Origin: Tragulus kanchil
Taxonomy: Eukaryota > Chordata > Mammalia > Artiodactyla > Tragulidae
Assembly (NCBI GenBank): GCA_022376925.1
Contig: JAIOJX010000001.1
Span: forward strand, 1,860,001-1,924,000
Length of the DNA stretch: 64,000 bases
Direction of reading: 5' to 3'
A program made the position numbers and the translations under genes. Shown here one piece after another: positions 1 through 11,400 of this stretch. The first letter of the stretch is position 1, and the number at the start of each line of letters is the position of its first letter. A model generated the notes under the pieces. The model ran no database searches, was not told where the DNA came from, and worked only from the letters and a program-made list of their open reading frames with translations.

Positions 1-789
1 TTTGCCCTTTTGCAAACCAGACTCCACGAACTCTCTTGGTATGACAGATTGGGTGGGAGAGGCCCTTTGCAGAAGGCAGTAGTTGGCAAAGGTGCCATTC
101 TTCTTTTGGGGGGTCAGGGTGCTGCTTGGATGTTCTACAGAGACATCCTGCTCTGGTAATAGGATGCTTCATATCCTAATAGTCAGGTGTGTAATCTAGT
201 GAGGTCTGCCTAAGTAAGTCATTAGCTAGTAGCAAATACTAGTGAGATGGCATAACTAGTTAGAAGCTGCATCCCTGGTTGGTTCCCAGCCATCACTGCG
301 AAGGGGCCTAGGGCACGTCTCCCTGGGGAGCGGGCTGAGTGAGAGTCCAGGGTCAGCGGCCCGGCCTGAGGTAGAGACGGTAGCACACTGTGGGCGGCTT
401 GGGCTAGTTTGGCCCAACACCCCCATCCCTGGTTGGCTGTCTGCCATCAGTCAAGGTGGTTCATGAGGTATTGGGGTTTCTGGATGCAGAAGACAGTGTT
501 AAGAAAACGTGTTTTTTGTTTGTTTGAATCACAAACACAACACGTCTTTAAAAATTCACAAATTGAACCTACGAAGTTAAAGGTCTCTATGTTTCCACAG
601 TCATTTGCTGTGTTGCCGTGTCCTCACATGGAGGAAGGAGCAAGGGAGCTCTCTGGAGTCTGTTTTGTAAGAGCACTAATGCCACTCACGAGGGCCTTGT
701 GCTCATCTCCCAAGGGCCCAGCTTCCTCATAGCATCTGCTTGGAGGTTAAGATGCCAGCATAGGAATTTTGGAGGCCGGGGACCTGTGT

Positions 790-1001
790 GTGCATGCCGA
801 GTTGCTCGATCGTGTCTGACTCTTTGCAACTCTGTGGCCTGCAGCCCGCCAGGCGCCTCTGTCCAGGGGGTTCTCCAGGCAAGAAGACTGGAGTGGGGTG
901 CCATTTCCTCCTCCGGAGGATCTTCCCAACCCAGGAATCAAACCCACGTTTCCTGCATTGGGAGGTGGATTCTTTACCACTGAGCCACTTGGGAAGCCCA
1001 C
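790..1001 (+). repeat. Bov-tA-type SINE
   Basis: The unit reads from a GTTGCTC..TGTCTGACTCTTTG start, through the GCCCGCCAGGC core, GGATCTTCCCAACCCAGG and GAGCCACTTGGGAAGCCC, the classic order of a ruminant tRNA-Glu-derived Bov-tA SINE. It is diverged and lies in a BCAP31 intron. This family is restricted to ruminants, so it helps to assign the organism. Confidence 0.85.
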
Positions 1002-1157
1002 AGATGTAACACAAAGATACCAGATTTCTTATAATGTAAAGTCAACCTAAACAACAGGCAGTAGTTGCACAGTGATGCTTTGGCCCTCTCCCATGGGGAT
1101 CCATTAAGAGCCCTCTTTAGGTAAATTTTTACATGTTGACTTGAAAAGATGTCTCAG

Positions 1158-1264
1158 GTGTTCATTTCAGCAACACATATCCTAAGACCTGGAATGAGAC
1201 ACAGAAGATTAGCATGTTGCCTGCATAAGGATGATACACAAACTCATGAAGCATTCCCTGTTGT
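1158..1264 (+). pseudogene. U6 snRNA pseudogene
   Basis: The stretch aligns end to end with the 107-nt U6 spliceosomal RNA: a GTG start, CAACACATATCCTAAGACC against the U6 CAGCACATATACTAAAATT region, AGAAGATTAGCATG, GCATAAGGATGATACACAAA, and GAAGCATTCC near the 3' end, followed by a T-rich tract at 1268-1279. The ACAGA box appears as CACAGAAGA. Many substitutions, including in the 5' stem, argue against function. No U6-type proximal sequence element or TATA box is obvious upstream. It is a typical L1-mobilised or decayed copy. Confidence 0.85.
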
Positions 1265-2312
1265 TTCCTTTTTTTTTTAAAAAGCACATTGTAGGGGATA
1301 CAGAGATAGAAATAAAATGTACTAATGGAACTTATATAATGTTACAAATCAGTGTGCCTCAGTTAAGAAAAAAGAGAGATCTCTGGATCGGGGAGAAGGT
1401 ATGGGATGGTTCCATTTCTTGTCTACAAATGCACAGATGTGAATCATAGGTGAACTGGGGCACCCGTGCGAGTGGCCAGCAGTGGCTCTTCAGAGCAGAG
1501 GCTGTTCAGTGTTCAGGTGTTTGTATTCCCCCTGTGTGCCTAGAACTGTGCTAGGCCCTACGGTTTTAATAGAAGAGGTCTCTGCTCTCGTGGCACTAGA
1601 GTCTAATTTGGAGAACATGGACAATAATTTTAGGTGTGTGAATTACAAAGAAAATGACATCGAGGAATGGGAAAGAAAATGACTGCTTTAGCTCAGCTGG
1701 CCACATGTAACAGGCTCTGCTGGAGGTGATTGATTATATTGTGGGATTCTTTCTCTTTCTGCATTAAAACTTTGGTGAGCGTGAATTTCTTTTGAAATCA
1801 GAATAAAACAATTTAAATAATCTGTTATAAGGCCTAGAAGCTTAGAAATGAAAACCTTTAGCAGGCGTCCTCCAGGCCTTGACTCCTAGGCGACTCATGC
1901 TTCCCTAGTGGGCATTTCCATAAACAGGACTCCCCCGACTTACTAGTTGGGTGGCTAATGGCCAGCCCAGTTTGTGATAAACAGAACCAAACACTGGGTT
2001 CCCTGCGAGAAAGGGAGTTGCCCCCATTGCCAGAAACGTCTCAGGTTTGGTGAGCTTCTTGCCCCGGAGAGCCGGCTTGTAGCCTGGGTGGAAGGGTCCA
2101 GGAAGTGACCTGGATGAGGAAAGGTGGAGGGGAGAGCAGGCTGGAGGGCAGCACTTCTGACAAGGCTTCCCCCGCGATGGGTGGAGGAGGGGAGGGCAGG
2201 GGAATCAGATTCGAGGAAAGCAGGACTGCCCGGACTCGGGCCGCACCTCTCACCGGAACAGCCTGGGCTCGTCTGAGTCGGGCTCGGTGCCGGTTGCTCT
2301 GCTCTGCCACAG

Positions 2313-2460
2313 ATGCTGTTCGTGAGATTCGAAAGTATGACGACGTGACGGAGAAGGTCAACCTCCAGAACAACCCCGGGGCTGTGGAGCACTTCCACAT
2401 GAAGCTCTTCCGTGCCCAGAGGAACCTCTACATTGCTGGCTTTTCCTTGCTGCTATCCTT
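2313..2460 (+). CDS. BCAP31: BCAP31 coding exon 4
   Basis: 148 nt, entered after ..TGCCACAG and left by TT|GTGAGTGG. It starts in phase 1, completing an Asp codon. It encodes DAVREIRKYDDVTEKVNLQN, then PGAVEHFHMKLFRAQRN and a hydrophobic LYIAGFSLLLS stretch that begins the third membrane segment. This corresponds to about residues 65-114 of human BAP31, with Val for Met before the EHFHMKLFRAQ block. Confidence 0.95.
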
Positions 2461-5400
2461 GTGAGTGGCTAAGGGTGAGGGACTCTGAAGGGACCTGTGA
2501 CCTAGTCTGTGGCCTTGAACTGGAGCCCCTTTCTGTGTCAGGGGAACCATGGTTTCTCCAGAGGCAACACGGAGGGTGGGAGAGGGCTGACTGGAAGGTC
2601 AGAAAGACCATCTTGTAGCTCTGCCATAACCTGCAATCTATCCTTTTAGATGTGTTACTGTCAATTTGCTCTCTCTGCACAGAGTGAAGTAAATGACAGT
2701 TGTTTCCCTCTTCTGGAGAGGCCCTTTGGAGCCCAGCTTAAAAGGGAAAACTGAATAGGGCCTTTTTGTGTATGGGGTCCCGTCCTGAGAAAAGTGGGCA
2801 GAAAGGACACAGAAAGGAGCTGAGGCCCACTGTGTCCCCAGGTGTAGACCTATCACAGGAGCGGGAGACCTGTTGGAACCTGGAGCCTGGCGTGCTGCCT
2901 CCTATTCACAGGGCTTCTGACGGAGCTGGGGGCTGGCTCTTCTCGAGTGTGCTGCCTGACAGGGAGTAAGGCATCGTCCTCAGGCCAAGGGGTTGCAGAG
3001 GCATGGGGAAGGGCTTCCCGGGAGGTTACACAGAAGTAGGGTGAGTGTGTGGATTCTTGGGCTGGGCTGTCTTCCCTCCAATCACCTGGACATCTTTCTC
3101 GACTAAGCATCGGAATGACTTGTCTTGGTTTCAGTTTTTCACAGAAAAGGTCAGTTGCTCAGCTGAGCCTGGCCTCTCTGGGTCAAAGTTGGAAAATGGT
3201 GAGTGGTGGAGCTAGAAGGGGCTTTTCAGGCGGAGACATTTAATCACGGGAGTGATCTGTAAGCCGGCCGTGTTCTACCTTCTGCGAGTTAGTAACTGAA
3301 AGTGCTGGGAGGAGTTGGACACATACCTTGCAGTCTTAGGGTTTAAGGAAGCTCCAAAAAAGAAGTATGATCTTGTGGACTGAAATTGAAAGGGAAGCAG
3401 ACCCACGGGACTGAATCTCAAAAGTAAAATTCTGAGTCCAGCTGCAAGAGAGCCAGAGGGTGGAAAAAGAGAACTGGCTGTGTCTGAAGGAACCACGGAG
3501 GCTCTTGAGGGAGACTCCCAGATAAGGTTAGATTTCATCTAGAAGTTAGGAAAGACAGAGAGAAAACAGGATTGCACGGGAAGAGGACAGGGAGCTTTAA
3601 GAATAGTACTAAGGAGGTAAAAGCCTGTGGTGAGCTTTGGGTTGGGAGCACAGTCAGGCCTGGGAAGCAGACAGGCCCCTGGGGTGTCTGTGTAAAGTGA
3701 AGAAATGGTGGGGAGCGTGTCAGGGCAGAGGAGGCGCTGTGAAACCCCAGACGGGCAAGGAGGTCTGCAGCGCCCGACGTCTTTGACTTGCCTTCTGCTT
3801 GGACTGATGAAGGTCAGTCCAGCGGCTCTTGAGACTGTTTGCAGGTGGAATTGGCGGTCCTTGAGGAACTGCAAGGTAGGAGAGATTCTGCGAGACTGCG
3901 GACAGGCAGGCACCTCAGTTTCCAAAGGAGGGAGATTGTAGGTGAGGAACAACTAGAATGGGAGGGTCTGGTCTGACTTTGATTTCCAGCTGTGTTCTAG
4001 AAAAAATAGCTTGTATGCGTTTAGAGAAGTGAGAGGGATCATTGGCAACTACTGTGAATTCTTAGAGAACTGGTTCTATCCGTCTTATCCCTGCTTTTGC
4101 CCATTTAGTATGTGTGAATTTTCTGCAGAATGTTTGCCGGTTTCCAATTAGAGAAGCTTCTTGTGGACCAGGTGCTGAAGTGAGAGCAGGGTGTTGGCGT
4201 AATAGTGTGGTTGGGCGGGGGCCTAGCTCCCAGGAGCGACTGCTGTGTGGGTCAGCTCCATCCAAATAGGGCTCTCAGTAGCTTGCATCTGCCCCTGGCC
4301 TGCCCGGTGCTTCTCTGCTGAGGACAGTTGTCCTGGCAAGCAGATGCAGGGAGAAGTGAAAAGGTGCAGGGAGGATTTGAATAACAGGTACGCGGCCTAC
4401 TACGCAGAACCCGCAGCCATCTAGACAGGTTTGCTGAGGAGGCCAACTCAAACGAGATGTGAGTTTTTAGTAGGGTTCTGTTTGCAGATGTGTGTGGGTT
4501 CGTAAAGGGCCAAACAGGAATCCAAAAGACATGGGGTTGTGCCTGCTGGAGCTTAGTGAGAAGCTCATGAGCTGTGGGTCCTCTTCAGGAGAGACCGGAG
4601 GCACCAGCCTTACTTGTCAGCCTGGAGGGCTGCAGCTGGGGCCCCACCTGTAGAGAAGAGCTCAGATGGCGAATTCAGAAATAGTCACAGTGGTGGCAGG
4701 TGGAGTGGTGTTTGTTCCCCCACGTACTGTGGTTTTGAAGTCTTACTATCCTGACTTCTCTGCTTTTGGGATGTCTTCCAGAAGAATACTTCCAGGGCAG
4801 GTATTGTCCGTCTGGGCCAAGGGTCAGCGGGTAGCCCGTGGACCAGACGAGTGAGGGTGTGCTCAGCTCAGTCCTCTCTGCAGCACCACGAAGCTAGGTG
4901 TTCCAGCCTAATTCCTGCAGTTGACTTTAAAACACTGATATAAAGCGCAGTTCAGCATCTAGTTCTAGGTAGGAGAGATTCTGCGAGACTGCGGACAGGC
5001 AGGCACCTCAGTTTCCAAAGGAGGGAGATTGTAGGTGAGGAACAACTAGAATGGGAGGGTCTGGTCTGACTTTGATTTCCAGCTGTGTTCTAGAAAAAAT
5101 AGCTTGTATGCGTTTAGAGAAGTGAGAGGGATCATTGGCAACTACTGTGAATTCTTAGAGAACTGGTTCTATCCGTCTTATCCCTGCTTTTGCCCATTTA
5201 GTATGTGTGAATTTTCTGCAGAATGTTTGCCGGTTTCCAATTAGAGAAGCTTCTTGTGGACCAGGTGCTGAAGTGAGAGCAGGGTGTTGGCGTAATAGTG
5301 TGGTTGGGCGGGGGCCTAGCTCCCAGGAGCGACTGCTGTGTGGGTCAGCTCCATCCAAATAGGGCTCTCAGTAGCTTGCATCTGCCCCTGGCCTGCCCGG

Positions 5401-8400
5401 TGCTTCTCTGCTGAGGACAGTTGTCCTGGCAAGCAGATGCAGGGAGAAGTGAAAAGGTGCAGGGAGGATTTGAATAACAGGTACGCGGCCTACTACGCAG
5501 AACCCGCAGCCATCTAGACAGGTTTGCTGAGGAGGCCAACTCAAACGAGATGTGAGTTTTTAGTAGGGTTCTGTTTGCAGATGTGTGTGGGTTCGTAAAG
5601 GGCCAAACAGGAATCCAAAAGACATGGGGTTGTGCCTGCTGGAGCTTAGTGAGAAGCTCATGAGCTGTGGGTCCTCTTCAGGAGAGACCGGAGGCACCAG
5701 CCTTACTTGTCAGCCTGGAGGGCTGCAGCTGGGGCCCCACCTGTAGAGAAGAGCTCAGATGGCGAATTCAGAAATAGTCACAGTGGTGGCAGGTGGAGTG
5801 GTGTTTGTTCCCCCACGTACTGTGGTTTTGAAGTCTTACTATCCTGACTTCTCTGCTTTTGGGATGTCTTCCAGAAGAATACTTCCAGGGCAGGTATTGT
5901 CCGTCTGGGCCAAGGGTCAGCGGGTAGCCCGTGGACCAGACGAGTGAGGGTGTGCTCAGCTCAGTCCTCTCTGCAGCACCACGAAGCTAGGTGTTCCAGC
6001 CTAATTCCTGCAGTTGACTTTAAAACACTGATATAAAGCGCAGTTCAGCATCTAGTTCTAGTTTGGTCGGTGTAGAGTAGGGTATCACCACCACAGCCAG
6101 GGGACAGAGCGGTTGGCAGGTGAATTCAAAGAGCAGTCCTCGTTTACAGTAACTCTGCTGTCTCCTAAGGGGCGCGTGGAGGCTGAGAGGAGGGCCCTGG
6201 TGCATGCACGCTGCTCTGTCGTATTAGCTGCCTCCCCCACTGTGCTGTGACCTCTCCATTTGACAGGCATGTAAGGAAGGCTTCGTTGAATTCCCTTTAA
6301 ACTGTGTCAGGCAAAGTAACTTCTAGGGCCTGGTTGTTCCAGCAGCCGCACACCTGTAACCTGTCCGCCTTAGCTGAAAGAGGCTCTGCTGTACTTGCCA
6401 CACCCTCCCTTGTCCCTGTGCGGTAGCTGGTCAAAACAAAATGACGTTCTTATGTGACTTCTTAGAAAAGAAACAGTGACCCTGACCCCAAGGATCAGTG
6501 TGGATTCACCAGTTGCCCACCAATGATCTGTTCAGTTGTTTCTAGAGTTTTTCAAGATGATATACTCTTCCCTAGTAGGGTCTGATCCTGTATGGTGGCC
6601 GTGACCCTCGAGGAGCTTCTCTCCCTGTATGACATCAGCCACAGAACTTGCAGGAGACACTTGAACACAACTGGCATCTTGTTGTTTGGATTTAGAAGTT
6701 ACACCTGCTACTGTAAAAAACCAAAACCCCCGAGCTTCCAGTAGTGTAGGAATGTGTGGTGAGAAACGGCCAGTTTTCATCTCCAGAGATAGCTGTAGGT
6801 AGTAAGTGGGATGTTTCTGAACGTTTAAAAATAATCTTTGACATATGTGTAACTTTTCTCTTATGAGTGCTGTGGGTTTTTTTTAAATTTTTTTGGTCTC
6901 CTTGACTTGCCCTTCTCACTCAGTTATTGTCTTGGCAGTTTTTCCAAGTGACTTGCACGGACTTCTGCTGTGCTTCATGTCTGGTCAGCGTTCTGTGCTG
7001 TGAGCACACCATCGCGTGTTAACCAATTCCCTGCTCACATATATGAGCTGGTTCGAAATTTTTACTGTTAAGAAATCACTTTCCCACATTGATGTTTTCT
7101 AATCCGTCTGGCACAGGATGCTCCTTGTTTCCTTTTTCTCTCTTTAATCACTGGAAATGGGTCTGTGGGATCCTGGTTCCCTGGCACGTAGCTGCTCCCA
7201 GTGTGGCCTGTAGCCAGCAGTGTTGACCAGACCCTCCGGCCCTGCCTCTGGCCTGCTGACAAGGGCCTGCATTTCGTTGTGCTCCCAGTGACCCTGACTT
7301 TTAATTTTAACCAGTAAAAAAATTGAATTAAAAGAATAAAAAAATTTAAAAAAACTGAAGAAAAAAAACAACTATAGTTACTGTACAATGTTGTGTTAGT
7401 TTCAGGTGTACAGCCATTTTTTGACCCTGCTGCATGGCTCGTGGGATCTCAGTCCTACCATTTCCCCACTGCTCAGCATCAGGCTCGTCTCCCCATTTTT
7501 CTGAGATCATAAACAGGGAAGACCTGTCTCAGCTAGGCCTCCTGGTCCTCTTCATCCTGTTTGTGTCCCTCTTCCTATCCTCTCATCTGTGTTTGCACAT
7601 GTCTCCCTGGCTGGCACTGCCTTGTCCTGAGCCCCAGTTAGGAGAAGAGCACGTGGAGCAGAGTGGGTGGGTCAGGAGTGGCCAGAGCCGTGGTGGAGGG
7701 TTTTGAATGCCAATTGCAGAGTTTGTGCCCAACCTCTGTGTGGTCGAGCTCCGAGCTTCTCCGGTGACGCTGGGGGTGGAGCAGAGCAGGAGTGCCTGGA
7801 AGCAGGGGACCCACGTCAGAAGCCACTGAATTGAGAGGTGCCGGTGGCCTGAGCCAGGTTTCAGAGGTGCTGGTGAGTGAAAGGGGAGGAGCTAGAGGGG
7901 ATGCCAAGCCCCTAAGGCTGACGCGGTGGTGGTGGTTCTCCTGTGGGTGCCTGCAGAGTGGCAGAACCCAGAGGAAGGCTAGCACATATGTGCGGGTGGG
8001 GGAGAGGAGCCAGAGGGAAGTGGGAAGGCAGTGGAGTGGTGACTTTACTGGGGGGGTCGAGGGATGGGCACATGGGCGAGAGGGTGGCCACTCCCTGGAA
8101 GCGAGGTCAGGGGCGTTGAAAGCAGGTTCAGGGAGAGGCAAGACTGGGGGAGACGGCAGGTGTGGCTGAGAGGGACTGCAGGGGAGAGGGCAATGCTGGG
8201 AAACGGGGCTGGGAGGGGCGCTGCTCTCATGGAGCGGGTGTCAAGAGCGCGAAGGGGGCGCGCTCCCTGTGGGTCCGGTGGTTGGGCACCTGCGCTCTCA
8301 CTGCCCCTGGGGTTCAGTCCCTGGTCGGGGAGCTGAGGTCCCGCAGGTTGCGCAGGGTGACCAGCAACCAAAAAAGACCACATGCAGGGAGCCTTGAGCT

Positions 8401-11400
8401 GTGCTCATAGTTGAAAATGGGGGACCCAGGCTTAAAGAATGCATCACATCCTTCACCTGGTCCGTACATCCCCACGAAGCTCTCCCCGGGCTTCTGTCCT
8501 CTGCTTCATGGTGGCTCTGACGTGGGACAGCTTGCTTCCTTCCCAGGTCTAGGTGCTCCTTTCACTGTGGGCTGGGCTGCAGAGTCTGAGAACAGCTGTC
8601 TCCACGCAGAAGCCTGGGGGGCTCTGCCCCTTTTTCTTGTTCCATGTGGTACCCTGCTCCTGGTTTTTTTTTTTTTTTGTAATTGTGGTAAAATGTACAT
8701 ACCGTCAAACTGACCCTCTGAACCATTTTTTGGTTCATCTCCAACATATGAATTTGTCAAATGTGCTTTCTTGTATTTGTTTCTTATTCTTGTTGTTTTG
8801 CCCATGCTGTGTGACTTGTGGGATCCTAGTTCCCCTGTCAGGGATTGAACCCGGGCCCTCGGCACTGAAGGCACAGAGTCCTGCTCACCAGTGGATCACC
8901 AGGGGAGTCCTCCCATCAACCATGGCAAGAGGGGGTGCGGGGTCCGTGCAGAGGCCACAGAAGTACACAGGGAAGGGTCCCCACATGGCTGGCTCATGAC
9001 ACAGGGAGGTCAAAGCAAAGACTGTAGAGGGCTGTAGGAAGGAGCCACATCCCGAAGGATCTAGGCATCGAGCTTTGATGCCCAGGGTGCTCTGACAGCA
9101 CAGGAAGCAGGGGCTGGGGAGGCTGGTTTTCCACGCCGGAGCGCCCGCGCCGCTGGGCAGGCACGGTGGACAGGCTGCAAGACCTGCCAGCAGGAGGGAG
9201 GCCCGGGGGCAGGGAGGGGTGCTCATGCAGACACACATGGCCGGGTGCCCCAAAGATGTGGATGCTGCAGGCCTGGCACTGTGCTGTGGGCCTCTGGTCT
9301 GTGAGGGCGGGGTGCGGGTTGCCATGAAGCGTGGGCCGCGGCGGTGTGGCCTGTCTCACGCGGGCCTGCTCGCCTTTGCCTCGGTGCCTCCTTCCCTGTG
9401 CTGAGCGGGCCGGCCGCTGGCCCTCTGGAGCAGGGTCCGCGGCTGCCTGCCCTCTCCTGCCGGGCTGAGGGTTGATGTGCTGAGAGCCAGGCTCTGTTTC
9501 GCCTTTGCTGAAGCGTTAGTGGCCAGGACTAAAGCTGTCGTCTCGTCGGGCCCAGGAAGGGCCTCGTGTGCGAGCCTCGATCCCTAGCGGCCTGACTGGG
9601 CCCGCAGGTGCCGCTCGTGCTCTGTCTTCTCCTCCGGGGCTGGGTTGTGTCGCCAGTCAGCACAGGTGGGGCTGCCTGCGCTTGCCTGCCACGTTCTCTT
9701 CTGGACAGCCAGTGCCCGGGGGCCTGGGCGGGCTCCTGGACGGTGACTGAGCCCATCACAGCCCTGGAGGGGCCGGTCCATCCAGGCCCTCCGGGGAGAG
9801 CGGAGCACTCTGCTCTGCCGTAGCTCCGCTGCGCGGGTAGTTGGTGCGCCTGCGGCCGCCGGGGCTTATGCACATGGCCAGAGAAGCCAGAGCCGCCGTT
9901 CCGTGGGGGCCCATGGGCCTGGCAGGTCCAGCCTGGCCAGCCTTGGCCACGGGGCGCTTCCCTTGCCCAAGGGACTGTAGCAGCCCGAAAGACAGGCGGG
10001 TGTGGTGAGAGTTGATTTTGGAATGAGCGGGCTTTGGGTCCCGACTCTGTCACCGTTCAGCCGTGTGCACCTCGAGTGGCTCACCGGCTCCGGAGCCTTG
10101 GCCTGCGCCTGCTGGACGGGGGTGAGGCTAGAGGGCACCGGGGCCGTGCTCTCAGCGTGTTGCTCGGTATGTGGGGCGTGCCCAGTAAACGGGTGCTGCT
10201 CCTGGCGCAGGTAGGGAGGGTTTTGTGGGATTTTGCCCACCAGGGTGGTGGCTGTGCCAGGCCCCGGTAGGGAGGTGGAGACAATGCCAGTCTTGGCCCT
10301 CGGGGGCCTTCCATTCCAGGCTGGCCACAGGCTGGGTAGAGGGGGGGCAGCAGAGCAGACTGAGGCAGGGGCCAGGGGACAGTCCCGAGAGCAGGGGGAC
10401 GCGTGGAGGGCCGCCCCGGCGGAGGCGGGGGAGGGCACGCGAGGAGGCCTCGGGCGCTGGGGTCCGGCTGGGTGGCGCTGCGGCTCTCAGCCCTTACGGT
10501 AGCGTCTTAGGAACCAGCGCAGTGGTGAGTGGTCCCGTTTCCCAGATAACTTGGCAAGTTTTGTTGATGCTTTTTTGCTGTTGGTTTAATTTGTGTCTAG
10601 GTAAGGTCATAAAGGTATTTTTAAAATCTGATGCTCAGAGTCAACCCAAAGAGGAAGTGATCTAACTGGAGGGGTGACCTTAGCAGGCCCGGTAGAGGCG
10701 TTTGGGGCCTTTATTTCCTCTTGATCCTTCGGTGAGCTGACACCCTTTTTTGAGACTACAGATACAGTAGTGCTTCTCAGCTCAGCCCTGCTGAGGTCCT
10801 CGATTTCTAGCCGCCTGCAGGTGCTGGGCCTAGGAGGGCTCTGATGAGGGGGACTGTGGTCAAGGTGAGGAAGTCGCCTACGAAGAACCCAAGGAAGAGT
10901 GTCTAACGTGCGTCAGAACGACTGTCAGCTTCTTTCAGCAGTGGGTCGTCTGCTCAGCTGCTTGGTTTTGGCCAAGATTTCTCTTCCTCACACTGTGAGG
11001 GCAAATGGCAAATGGACTCTTTGGGGGCAGGGTGCCAAACAATAGGGGTCCAGTCCATTCATTTAAAGGTAAACTTAAACGTTAGACATAGTCCTAACTA
11101 TGCACAAAGCTCTTTTTCAGGGTCCACTTTCCACAAACCATCTTAGCACTTTTTGTACCCATTGATTTGTTCTCCCGTCTTGAAGTAGCCACTTCAGTCT
11201 TCTTGATTCCAAGGTCGTGGGAAGGAAGCCTGGTGTTGCAGCAGGGCCCCTTCTCTGAAGGCAGGGGGCGGGCGGAGTGGAGAGGGGCTGGAGATGGGAA
11301 GGACTCTGGGCGCCTCCAGCCCAGCACCATCGAACTGACTGCCTCCAGGCTGGAAACGCTCTTGCTGTGAACAAGCGTGGCTGCTGTGACTGAGGAGCTG

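Larger units (their letters stand above)
1..2312 (+). other. BCAP31: BCAP31 intron running off the left edge
   Basis: No coding exon is seen here. The first recognisable exon begins at 2313 after a polypyrimidine tract and AG, in the codon phase expected for BCAP31 exon 4. The N-terminal exons encoding the first two membrane segments are therefore upstream of the window. The stretch holds a Bov-tA SINE (790-1001) and a U6 pseudogene (1158-1264); the rest is unremarkable intronic sequence. Confidence 0.75.

Noticed and set aside
1..2312. BCAP31 N-terminal coding exons
   Set aside because: The expected MSLQWTAVATFLYAEVF and WQKIFKSRLVELLV segments were not found in any frame, so they lie outside the window.
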